Shown piece by piece: positions 33,421 to 44,807 of a stretch of DNA of 64,000 nucleotides. The notes under the pieces were generated by a model. The model was not told the origin of the DNA. It saw only the letters and a program-made list of their open reading frames with translations, and ran no database searches. A program made the position numbers and the translations under genes. How positions within the stretch are numbered: the stretch's first letter is position 1; every line of letters starts with the position of its first letter. Source of the DNA: Lunularia cruciata (lineage: Eukaryota; Streptophyta; Marchantiopsida; Lunulariales; Lunulariaceae); assembly GCA_948567375.1 (NCBI GenBank), contig OX419758.1:59153001-59217000 (forward strand), in the 5' to 3' direction.

Positions 33421-36140
33421 AGGTGAACCATTCTACCATTTGGAGATCACGGCGGTTGGTGACACATTTGGCATGTCAAGCGATTCAAATAATACACATT
33501 TTTGTTCTTTGGTGGCACCATCATGCCAATTGAATATGCTTCAGCCATTCTTGACACTTGACGGCACAACCGGAGGACAATCGTCATACCCCTCATGAAC
33601 TCATACTTGTATTCCTAGTTCACACAGTCATAGAGGCCGGCTCGGATTTCCAAACATCATGATCTTGTAGTGACGATGGTGATGAACTATCACCACAAGA
33701 CGGTGGTTATGATAACATGACATCTAGTCGTTGTAACAAGTACAATGGTCTTCATCTTCATAAGCTGCCTTGTGGTTGGAGTGGTGTTGTACCTTGTCCT
33801 TCATATGACAGGTAAGGCCTGTCATGTTATGAGTTCAGTCTCCGGGTAACAAAGATTCCTTCCTTTCTGTCTCCTGCTACTATAACCTCCTATTAAACTA
33901 ACCAAATTTTTTTTTCTACTCTCAAAAAGCAAAAATGGATCACGACAACAATATCTATAAAACTTTACATTGTGCACTTAAAAACCCCATGTTAATTAGC
34001 TCGGATGCCCATCCTAATTAGCTTTCAAGCGAAAAGTAACCAAGCCATTAACCAAGTAATCGTCATTTAGGAAAGAAAGCGACCGCGTCATTATCGTCAT
34101 TATAGATACTTGGAGAACAGCCAGTGGTCTGGTCCAGCCCTTAACTACAGTAGGCCGCTTCCACCATCACTGTGGCCTTTCCTTCAAACTCTGCGGACAG
34201 TAGACTATAACTTTTAACCGGTTGCCTCCTTAAGAGTGCAGTGGCTGGTGCAATCCATAGGAGAGCAATCACATTAGGTGATGTTTCATCTGGTGTAATC
34301 CATAGGAGAGCAATCACATTAGGTGATGTTTAATCGGATGTACAGTTGTGTTGGGTGTAGACCCTACGATTTGCATAGCTCGGATAGCTCGGATATCTTA
34401 AGTGCGGTCGTGCAAGTTTCTCATTCGGACTCTATTGGGGTTTAGCCCCATGTTACCTTTTTTTTGTCTCTCCCTTGTACTTGTACTTCTCCCTTGTACT
34501 TGTACTGGCTTGATGGGGTCTTCCCATCCTTCATTTTTCCTACGCGGTCGCCTTTTTTCCTCTTAACTGGGAATGAGAAAATTTAACTTTAAGTAATCAG
34601 AGGAGAACTGGCTCCACCAGGTCATCCATCTCGTTGAATAGAGCAATTGATAGTTCTGGACGACAACGTAGTGCTTCGGCACTACGGGAAGTGGTGAAAC
34701 CACTCGGTCCTTCGAATGTGTTCTTCCCGCCACAGTGAAATACCATAGATCGAAAGAAGCTCTGCACAGCTCTTATGGAAGTTGTCGGTCGACTTTTAGG
34801 ATTTTCTTCCTCGGGCTCCTCATTCGGAAACTCTCAGATCTGTCCATGAGTTTTGTTACAGTATGTCATGGCCGCAGAGAATGAGAAGGGCTTTGGGTTA
34901 AGCTCTGAGCATTACATTGACAGTGCAAGGGCGGTTTAGTTCTGCGATCCTCGAATCGGATAGGGAACGCGGATACGGAACGCGGATTCTGAAGCTGCTG
35001 GGAGCATTAGCATTCCCCTGGTAATGCCCCTGGTGGGTAATCACCAGCGGATGAATGATAGCAATGAAAAACTCCACGGCAACAGCTGGTAAATCTTTTG
35101 CCCATTCTCATGAGCAACAACCACGCCGACAGATCTGCTCCAGTAGAACCAACTTAGAGAAAAATCGTTTATCGTGTCATGATGATACATAAGGTGCTCC
35201 TGTTTGGGGAACGGAAATAAGATCTATTTGCTGATCAATTGTTTGGTTCAGTCAAGGATTTTTCATGCACGAGTTTGTACGGCGAATTGATAAAGATGCT
35301 GCCAATATAATTGGGGCTTTTTCACGGATTTTAGATCGTTGTCCATCCAGGCTTGTCAGCGCGCTTACAACCGCGAGCAATTCCTTATTTGTATGGAACA
35401 ACTGATCTGAGAAATCTGATCCTATCTCAAGTCGTAATTATGGACTGCGAGTGAGTGATTCTCCAAGACGAAGATTCGAGAGGAATCACAAGTAGCCTTT
35501 GTATAGAGATTGAAGAAGTGAGCACACGACTAACTCACAAAATGGAGTCTGCTTAATCCAACTTAGCTTTATATTGGTCGTGGCTCCATCGCATATCAGG
35601 GACAGATATATGCCCTTGTTATTCAGCAGTAGCCTCGTCGCTCCTAATTCCAGATTATTTGTTTTTTCTTTATTTTATTTTATAATTTCAGCTCAGCCCT
35701 CCAACTTAAAGCTGTGTCAAGAGATCGTTGCTCGACTTCAAGAACTAGTTTTTCGCTTCTAGGTGCTTTGTAGCATTCCTTGACAGTGCTCTGATGGTTG
35801 CACGATTCAAATCGCTTATGGTAATCAGCACCGGAGGTAGCTCCGCTTGAGTCCTTCGAATTTATCTGTGAGGATCCTCTAAGTGGATATCCGGGTTGGA
35901 CTTTGAGATGGTGTTGAGACTGATCTCTCGTATATGTTGTCTTTGTATGTTATTTATCCCCCATGCTATCGGTGAGAAAAATTTTATTGACCTAATTTTG
36001 ACTACCTCTCTTGACGTTGTTGTTCCATCTCTGAATATTCACTCACTCCACTTTTCTTGTCTAGAAATGTAGGAACGATTCTGACTGTGCGCTGGGAAAG
36101 CTGATCCGTGTGCGCTCTACACTAGTTATTAGATCATATT
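33421..36140. other. Upstream flank of TERT; no gene recognised
   Basis: Transposon signatures stop here. There is a 45-bp tandem repeat at 34247-34336 and small repeats near 34480 and 34960, but no open frame with a recognisable motif. It probably includes distal TERT regulatory sequence. Confidence 0.45.
34247..34336. repeat. Two tandem copies of a 45-bp unit
   Basis: 34247-34291 and 34292-34336 differ at about three positions and include CCATAGGAGAGCAATCACAT. Confidence 0.9.
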
Positions 36141-36143
36141 TGA

Positions 36144-36165
36144 CTATATAAAGCGCCGCACCCAA
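36144..36165 (+). promoter_or_regulatory. Probable TERT core promoter
   Basis: CTATATAAAG at about 36144-36153 is a good TATA box roughly 100 bp before the TERT ATG, with CCCAATC just downstream. A start site near 36180 would give a leader of about 70 bases. Inferred from position and sequence only. Confidence 0.45.
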
Positions 36166-36250
36166 TCTTAGTACAGTATAAAGAATTGCAAAGATGCTTT
36201 TTGAGTATCTTGCTAATCGAAAGTAGACCTTCTACCTGTGTTCATTGTGA

Positions 36251-39200
36251 ATGTCTATAGCGGCCGCCCGTTGCCAATCAGAAGCTGGAGCTAGGACTGT
36301 CTGGCCACCCCGGGTGCTCGACACGATTTACAGGGATCGACTGCAAACCTTGTACGATCTTCTCATCCATCTCCTCAGCAGACCATCTGATGGAGCAAAA
36401 CGTGGAGATCGTACCACGGTTGAGAGTCAGAGAACCGGAAGGGAAGCACAAGCAGAACTTGCGCATCGTTCGGATGAGGAAAGTCCACCTCAGAGGCTGG
36501 CAACGTGGAAGTCTGAAAGAAGACTAATCCGCGACGATGACCCCTTAGCCTACATCACTATGTTGCACAAGAGCTACGCTGTGATGCCAGATATAGTCCC
36601 TACTTTGGGTCCTGTGTCCCTTGAACAGCGTTGGACGCAACGACAGGTATTTTGCATTGTCTGTCATGGACTAGAATCTAATACAGTTCACTATGTGTAT
36701 TTGAACAAGCCTCTCCTTAATTCCCTGCATATATGTCGACGAAGTGAAGTCTCCTTAACCATGGACTTAGATACTTGTTTGTGCATTTTATCGTCATCTT
36801 TCCATTCTGAAAGTGCATAAAACTCAGGTCATCATGGTGTATATGAAGCTCCGGCAATTGAGGAGCAGTGATCAGTATTTACCATATAAATCGGGATTCA
36901 GTTCTTGTGTTTTATTTGAAAATGCTTTCGCGACAGGCATTACTAATGTCCACAGCGAAAAGAAAATCACTCACTATTGTCTCTTATGGATTTCCAGATC
37001 GTGGATAGAGTTATAGAGCTTCAGTTTCGACAGGAAGCAAAGCCTGCTCATGTGCTCTGTTCCGGATACAGAAAAGTGAGTGTCTTGCATTCAGTATACT
37101 GTCACTGAAGAACATCACTGAATCCCACAAAAGAAAGGATTTACATGAGGGCTTACATCTAACGTAGGAAACCGTTGAATATAGATTCTTCCCCATAATA
37201 TAACCGGGTTTTGGGACGCTACTCAGCTGCTGGTTCTTACTGTATCTGTCACTTGCAGCTGCGGCCATCCGTTGTCGGTTCTAGCCGAAGACGTGCTCCG
37301 GTGGGGTTAGAGTGCCTGAATGGAAACGCAGCGGTAGACTTTGTGAACTCTGATACCTGGAGGATCCTTCTATCACGGGTATAAACTTCAACCATCTGAT
37401 TGGAATTTAGCAGTCCCGCAAGTTTTCCAAACACCGTTCTGGGTAGTTGCCTTCTGTACTTACCTTTTCCGGCCTAGAACCGAAATTATCTGCTCTCCAG
37501 CTCAAGCATGATAAGACTAATGCCCACGCGGATAAGAGCTGTTAGTCCTTCTGACCACGTATTGCAACTTGTCACATGGTGCGCAGGTTGGAGATACGAC
37601 CATGCTTTACATACTCTCGCATGTAGCCGTATTTACTCCCTTGCCTAATGACTGCCTCTTCCAAATTTCCGGAGTTCCCATCAGCTACTCGGTTTCGGCT
37701 TGTCGGAAGTCTTCACTACTGCACGCTGGAGAGAAAATGCTTGGCCGTAAAGCTAAGAGGAAGTTCTCGTTGCAAACTTTCTCTGCTCAGCAAGAAAAGG
37801 ACGGCAATTCTGTTATTACAAGCCGCAGAACAAATAACGCGAGGTTTTATGAAGGTAGTAATGGAGCAATTGTGGTTCAATCGCTTTTGTCAGTTTATAG
37901 AGAATTTTGCATTTACTTGCGGAGAAAAGGTGCAGGTTTGAAGTCAGGTAACTCTAGTTCGATATACAACATACCCTTCTGTGTTTGCTGTTTTAATATG
38001 TGGAAAGTCGATTTTCTCACTTAGAGCTCACGGTGCTGCTTATAAATAAGGGTTCTCTCTACACGTCCAGGACCTCTTGTGTAGAAAACATCGTTCCACT
38101 TTTCCCCCTTCTGCCGTTGAAGAGAAGTCGCGTCTTCTAGGATGTGGGTTTCCGGTGCCATAAAGAAACTAATTGTAATTCGTACTTTGTATGCAGGGTC
38201 ACCGCCTTGTAAAAATGCTTCTAGCGTGGAGGAGCACCCTCAGGTCTTTCACATTAGTCCCGACGCATGCAATAGTGTACCTTATTCGAACATAGAGGGA
38301 ACTTGTAGGGAGGCCCCTCTGGATAGGTCTCAGGAATATCATGAAAGTCGTGTAGCAGCTGAAACATCGTGTGAAATAAGTAAGAGCTACCGAGCCAAGA
38401 GGAAGGCCCAACAAAACACTCTATACAGAGATAACAAATTACAACCCACTGTGGGAAGTCATCTCTCAGGCTCAAAGATATGTAAGAAACTTAGAATTGA
38501 TGAACTAGATGATAACTGTCAACAGTGCCTGGTCAAGATCAGCAAAAGACATAAGTCATTCGCACATTTGAAGGAAATTTGCGAGCATAATTCCATTGGC
38601 GACTTATCACCAGTGTTCAAAGATAGCCGCAGATTGAGAGGCGTAAACTTCCAACCTACCGGCCTTGTAGTCGAAGAGGCCACAGGTTTGAAGCCGACAC
38701 CTACTCGTGACAAAACACCCGAGAGAGCACCTGTTTCTTGTACGGAGTCTGAAAGAATACATGTCATACCACTCACAGGAAAGGTAACTCCTCTGGATGG
38801 TGCACCCCACGGATCCCTATTTAGCTCTGTATCAGGCGGTTCCTTGTCCAGTCGACACCAGGTCCCCGATTCTGCTGGAGGTAGACGAGTCAGACTTCCA
38901 AGCTGGAAACGAAGGAAACTGCACCAAGAAGTACGTCGTAAAGGTAACACTGTGCATTAGCATTTGAACTTACGTGGTATGAAACCGTGTTCAAGTAACG
39001 GGTTTGCATTCCAGTTCTCAATATCCATCAGACTTTGCATGTAAGGTGCATGCATAGCCTATTAAATATCTTTTCAAGTAAGGTTTTACTTTGTAGATTC
39101 TGAAATGGATCGTTTGCTCTTATAGTCGCCACTTCACGCACATGATCCAGAGTGTGAGTGGATTCATATCTTTTCTTTAGGAGGTCAGATTGACATTGTG

Positions 39201-42200
39201 GCTTTGAATCGAATACCGGATGTAGCCACTGTTGAAATGCATCAGTTCTAACAGTTTTCTTATGAACGGCTCCAATATTCATTACTCGACATGTCTAACC
39301 AGCACTAAAAGACCTGACAAAGGCGCTCAGTTGTTATTTAGGCAGTCCAGTGTAATGTGACGGCAGGAGATGCGTAATACACTTCGCTCATACTAAAAGT
39401 TAGATTTTACACTTCGTGTTGCCAGATCTGCCTCTTCAGGATTGTGTGGGGCATCCACAAGGTGAAGAGCTTACTGAATCGTTTCAAGTACTGAAAAAGT
39501 CAGAACGAAGTGGGATTTGTGTTTCCAAGGCAATTGATGAGACGTCACATGTGCCACTCTGTACTTCACATGTATCGCATGCCTCAGGTTTCGCGCCTTC
39601 AGATGGTGCGGAGGATACGATCGGCATAGTGCAGGAAGAGTCGTCTCCTTCGCCCCAAAGACACGAAAAGGTTACTCAAAGTAGAAAAGGGAAAAGAAAT
39701 TTTTCACGTAATTGTAATGGTCCTTCTCAGATGTTCATCAACCGAGCTCCAATTTTCTACAACTCCAACTTCTCTCGTCACCCTTGTCTACCCGCTAACC
39801 GTATCCTTCAAAATTTTCTCTTCCATGTCTTCGTCATTGTGTTTTATTCCTTATTTAAAGGTCTTGGACCATAGGAAGGAACGATGGATGCATAGTAAGA
39901 ACGAAAACGGAATATTTACGAGGTAAAAGTACGTTTGGGAGATACCTGATGGTGAATGATGAGTGGATATTAGAATTTACCGCATGTGCTTTACTTATTC
40001 CATTTAGGTCGCGTTACTCTGGTGTAAGATTTTTCTTTCGGTGCATTTCTATGAGGGAAACTTTTGGCTATTGGGAAGCTCAATTTTCTTGACCAGTTAC
40101 AAGATGTCCTAAACAGGACCAAACCGGACGAGGCCGGGGTGGATCAACTTCACGCTGCTATCTTCGGCACTCTAAAGAAAAGTTCAGGATTATCCGTCAG
40201 TACAGACTCTCCTTGTCATCCAACTCCAACGAGGTTAGATTTGGAGCTTAAATTGGTAATTTTAGTTTTCGTCTTTTATGTGGTGGTCTTTGTAGTTCGT
40301 CTCAAGCAATCGAACTAACATTGGGTTGTTGTTGGTCGCTATACGATTGCAATTACAGATGTACGGATTGCAGTTACACGTCGTCGTTTGAATGTTTTCG
40401 TAGAATAAGTCTTGTATTAGGAGGTTGCAACGAGATTGAAGTGCTAACATCATAAATCTCATAACATAAACTGGCTAGGCAAACATGAAAGTTTGGAAGT
40501 ACTTGTGAGCTTCTTTCTCATCGCACGCCTTCAGGTCTACTCGTTTGCTGTTGAAGCAGCTCCTTGTCAATGCCAAGCGTTGTGCGTATGCACGATTGCT
40601 CAATCGTCACTGTCCACCTATTCAGGAGTTGAACTCACAGCTTGCAGTAGCGTCCACTCCTTTCTCAACAGCATCCACTGCTCCTTTTCCTGAATCTCAG
40701 GTACTTTTCATGTTTGTAATGGCAAATAGGAGTTTATCGTTCTGAAGTTAAGGCCGTTTCATGTTTCAAGGGGTGATATCATGACGCTAGAATCTTGGAG
40801 CCTAAGAGGGGAATTTCTTACATAGCTACTGATTATGAACAGTTTTTAACTCTCTCCGTTGACATGGTTGTCATTATCTGCAGGATGGAACACGGATTAG
40901 TCAACTAGTTGAGGACCTGCACGACACCCAAAATGTGGAGCATACCGATCCACATAACTCGGAAGTCGAAGAGATGATGAAACTTCTGCTTGGTCCCATG
41001 TATCAGTCAAGCGATACCGGCTCCACCAAAGCTAAGGCTGTTAATATCCAACATGATGTAATCAAATCTTGTAGTGATTCACATGCACGACCCAACCCAC
41101 GGAAGGGGCACGTGGCCACAGAAGTTGACTTTGAGCAGTTTCAAAATATGAAACAGGAAAAAGATTTAGCTGATTCTACGGGAACGGCCGACGTTGTCGC
41201 CACCGATAAGGCCCTACGGGCAGGACTCATAGCCTCCTACACGCACCATAACAATGTCGTTGGTTTTCTTTGGGCTGTTTGCAGAAGTATCATACCCTTG
41301 GATATGCTTGGTTCAAAGCGATGCTGGAGGAAGCTACGGAGTAATATTGCCCACTTTGTTGGTCTTCGGAGGCATGAGAAATTCAACGTTCAGCATGCAC
41401 TTTTCAAGTTGAAGCTTTCCAGCATTTCGTGGCTGAGGGTCCCATCTACAGTTGCTGGTAGTACTCAAGCAGAAACGTCGACATCGACGACACTGGAAAG
41501 AGCAGAAAGGGTTTTGCAGCAGAGACGATTGGAGTTGTGGTTGTACTGGCTGTTCTCTAGTCTTGTAGTGCCTCTCATCCGGGCTCATTTTTATGTCACA
41601 GAAATTGAGACTCATAGGCAGAATGTCTTTTACTATCGGAAGCCTGTCTGGGCGAAACTCCACAACATAGCTCTGAATGATCTGACACAGCGAAATTACA
41701 AGAAGCTGAGTAAGAAGTCAGTTGCTGAAGCTTTGGACGAAAAATCACTTGGTTTCTCACAAGTCAGACTGCTACCTAAGCGAACTGGTGTACGGCCCAT
41801 AGCAAATCTTGCAGCCCCTTCACAAGGCATCTTGAAGTTTAAAGTGAAGTCTCAAAGGCCAGCTACTTTACGTCAGCTGTTTGGACACCTCGACAATGCA
41901 GGAATCTTGGGTGGAGGTGACCCTCAGATGACATGCGAAAGTGATGGTAGCGTGGTGGGTCCTAAGCTTCTGATCAATGCTACAAGGGGATCTTCACCCT
42001 TGAAATCAAGGCACGATGCTGCTTTGGATTACAATAAGATGGCCACTGCAACCACTTCACCAGAGAATTCAAGGGGCCCCTTGTTTACTGCCCCAGTATA
42101 TTTTGGAAAATCGCCATGCCAAGCTAACATGTGGAGAAATGTGATACCAGTCGGGGGTGTAAGAAACTGCAAACTTCGAAGGAAAACTGTAAAGAGGGTG

Positions 42201-44807
42201 AACTATTCTTTCAGATCTGTAAACTCTGTTTTGAGGGATGCATACTTCTGCCTGAAACTTGAGAAGGACACGCATCCTGAAGATTTGGGATCATCTGTTT
42301 TCGGGTACAGTGATATTCATTCTAAAGTACTGCCTTTCGTACTTCAGATGAAAAGCTCTGCAACCGCAGTCCCACGTCTATACATGGCTGTGTGTGATGT
42401 GACCAAGGCTTATGATACCATTCAGCAGGAAAAGTTGCTGGATATAGTCAGTAAATGCATGCGAAGCTTCGAGTATAATGTCGCGAAGTATACTTGTGTA
42501 TCTCCAGCGCTCGCTTCTGTTAGAGTTTCTCATGGAAGAGCACCAGCACGAGCTTGCGAGCAGCGAGATTTCATGCATTTGGTACATGAAATGGCAATTA
42601 AGCATTCTCACTGTATCTTTACTGATCTGGTACGGACTCTAATCTTCCATATTGCTGCGTCATACCATGTTTATTTAAAATTACTACTATCCATAGAATT
42701 CTATCACAATTTGATGTCTACACTTTCGTGTAACCTGGTCCTACCTCACGGACCACCCTCGTGAAGTCGATATATTGTTCGCATTCCAAAATGTGATTCG
42801 ATGTTAGGGAAACAATCCACCTAGGACTTTATCTTTGTTTCGAACGGTGAATTTTCTGTATCATCGGTCTTCGATGTCGAAATTGTTTCATGGTGAAGTT
42901 TCGAAACGTTATGAAGAGGTGTTATATAATTCTGGGTCCATACGGTTGTTATGAACAGGGGCTTTGCACCTGCGTAACGCGAGACAAAATTATATCCATG
43001 TTGCAAGAACACCTGAAACGCAACATCGTGCAGATGGGTAAACAGTTTTATCAGCAGACTGTGGGAATACCCCAAGGCAGTATCTTGTCCTCTATCCTTT
43101 GCTCACTTTTCTATGGTCACTTTGAAGTGAATAGGCTGATACCTCTCCTGCAGTCACGTCTTGCAGCACATTTAGTACGTTCTTCAAAACATACCGTGTC
43201 CGCCTCGGCATACACTTCACCTCTCTCCACAACAGAAATCTTGACGCAACCTACAGAGAATGAGGTGGAGAACATGCTGGATTCAGCTTTTGAGTTGCGA
43301 AGTCAAGACGTAGATATAGGCAGAGTATTACCGACTACACCCAGCATTGCCAGTTGTTGCTGTCCTGAATGTAGAAGATATGATCCGCCAAATCAACAGA
43401 CGCCTTGTCATATCTTAAAGAACTCTATCTTGTTACGGCTTATAGATGACTCCCTTTTCATCTCGACTTCTGAAGCAGCAGCTACCATATTCGTCGAGAG
43501 CATGCATAGGGGTTCCGAAGAATATGGATGTCAGGCTAATAAGCGGAAGACAGCCGCTAGTTTCTCCTTGCAGCTTGGTACGAGAGTGCTGCCGAAGAAG
43601 GTATATACCACAGAAGATGGTGCTTGCTTCATGCGATGGAGCGGCCTCCTAGTCAACTGCTACACTGTGGAATTTCAAGCAGACTATACAAGGTTGTTCA
43701 CGTAACCATAAACTCTGTCGATGTGGGTGATATACGTAAGAGTGCTTTCGTTGTAATATGGTATAACCAACTAGTGCATATTAGCTCGTCATAGTTGTTT
43801 ATAGATCAACTGCCATGAGATATCATTAATGCCAGCAATCATGGCGTTCCTGCTTCGTGAGGGCATTGTTACCGACACTTGAACTAGAGGTTACCCCCTT
43901 GCCTTCAATTGGAAGAAGACCACCTACAATAGTTACTGCTTAACCAGGGATTTTCTAAGGCTGGTGTTTTCTTCATCAAAGTGATGTCATTGGTTTTTCT
44001 TGCACAGATACATTGGAGAGCATATCAAGTCGACTTTGACTGTCAAAAGGGAGGGGAACCAGGGTTGGCATCTCGTTCTGAAAATGTGCCAATACATGAG
44101 ACCCAAATGCCATGCTTTGTTTTTTGATCCACGTATCAATTCCCCTGCCACCATACGACTCAATGCTTTCCAAGCATTTCTGCTATGTGCAATGAAGTTT
44201 CACGCGTATATATGCTGTTTGCCCCCTGATACTGGATTCAACCAACCATTTCTTTATGAAGTGATATGCTGCACTACGAGGTAAGTTTCTTCCTGGAGTG
44301 CTTTCTTGTCCCCGTAGAATAAGAACAGTTGAAATGTAAATTCCGGGCTTTCAGCGGTCAATAAAGTTTTCGTAATCAGGCAGGTTCATCATCGGTTACC
44401 TTGAGTGGATCGGCTTTCACAATGAGATGAACTAGAGTAACATAAAACTCTCCCTTGTTTGCTTGTATCCATCTTGCACATTAAGCACAATTTTATTGTT
44501 TTCTTATGCTGTCTTGCTTGTTTCTTTATGTTGTCCTTACAGGTATATGTATGGTCTCTTAAGACATAGAATGGAAACACTTGAAGCGAAAGCAGTTGAG
44601 TACTTCCCTTTCTTAGAGCTTGAGTGGCTTGCACTTGTGGCATTTCATAGGATACTCAAGAGAAAACAATCACGGTATCAGGTTCTCCTTCAAACTTTGC
44701 AGACTCAAATGGAGGCACTGAAATATAAAAAATTGGCATCGACCTCACATCTTACATCTGCCATAGATGAGAAGAGATCTTCAATGTTTAAATATATAAA
44801 GTATTGA
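36251..44807 (+). CDS. TERT: Telomerase reverse transcriptase, complete, 12 exons
   Basis: Catalytic subunit of nuclear telomerase; it copies the telomerase RNA template onto chromosome ends. Exons: 36251-36646, 36998-37075, 37259-37378, 37587-37854, 38197-38943, 39426-39800, 40104-40233, 40535-40700, 40884-42629, 42959-43692, 44008-44280, 44543-44807. Every junction is GT-AG and phases agree, giving 1765 residues; a TGA sits directly before the ATG. TEN domain: RDDDPLAYITMLHKSY, GYRK (155-158). T2-like region INRAPIFYNSNFSRHPCLPAN (641-661, read as overlapping pieces). CP motif FLWAVCRSIIP (from 888), T motif near 984-1020, motifs 1/2 RLLPKRTGVRPIANL (about 1056-1070), motif A VCDVTKAYD (Asp 1265), B GIPQGSILSS, C LIDDSLF (Asp 1505/1506), D, E FMRWSGLLVN, then the thumb. 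Twelve exons is also the Arabidopsis number. The exon 10 donor could instead be at 43702. Unusually long: about 500 residues more than rice. Confidence 0.96.
39801..40103 (+). other. Candidate U12-type intron in TERT
   Basis: The donor GTATCCTT matches the minor-spliceosome consensus RTATCCTT exactly. Near the other end TTTCTTGAC (40085-40093) fits the U12 branch consensus TTCCTTRAY at eight of nine positions, and its A (40092) is 11 nt from the last intron base. The acceptor CAAG is used rather than the nearer CAG at 40094-40096, and only this choice rebuilds the conserved LPANHVLNR and keeps the frame. Confidence 0.75.

Noticed and set aside
38142-38196. ATG at 38142 as the start of a separate gene
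   Set aside because: It lies in TERT intron 4; the acceptor at 38196 joins exon 4 in phase and the downstream frame continues into conserved TERT sequence.
38519-38950. 143-codon minus-strand frame inside TERT exon 5
   Set aside because: A shadow of the coding strand; exon 5 is fixed by matching splice phases on both sides.
40234-40255. Donor GTAATT at 40256 for TERT exon 7
   Set aside because: It would leave exon 7 in phase 0 and shift exon 8; the donor at 40234 gives phase 2, which fits exon 8.
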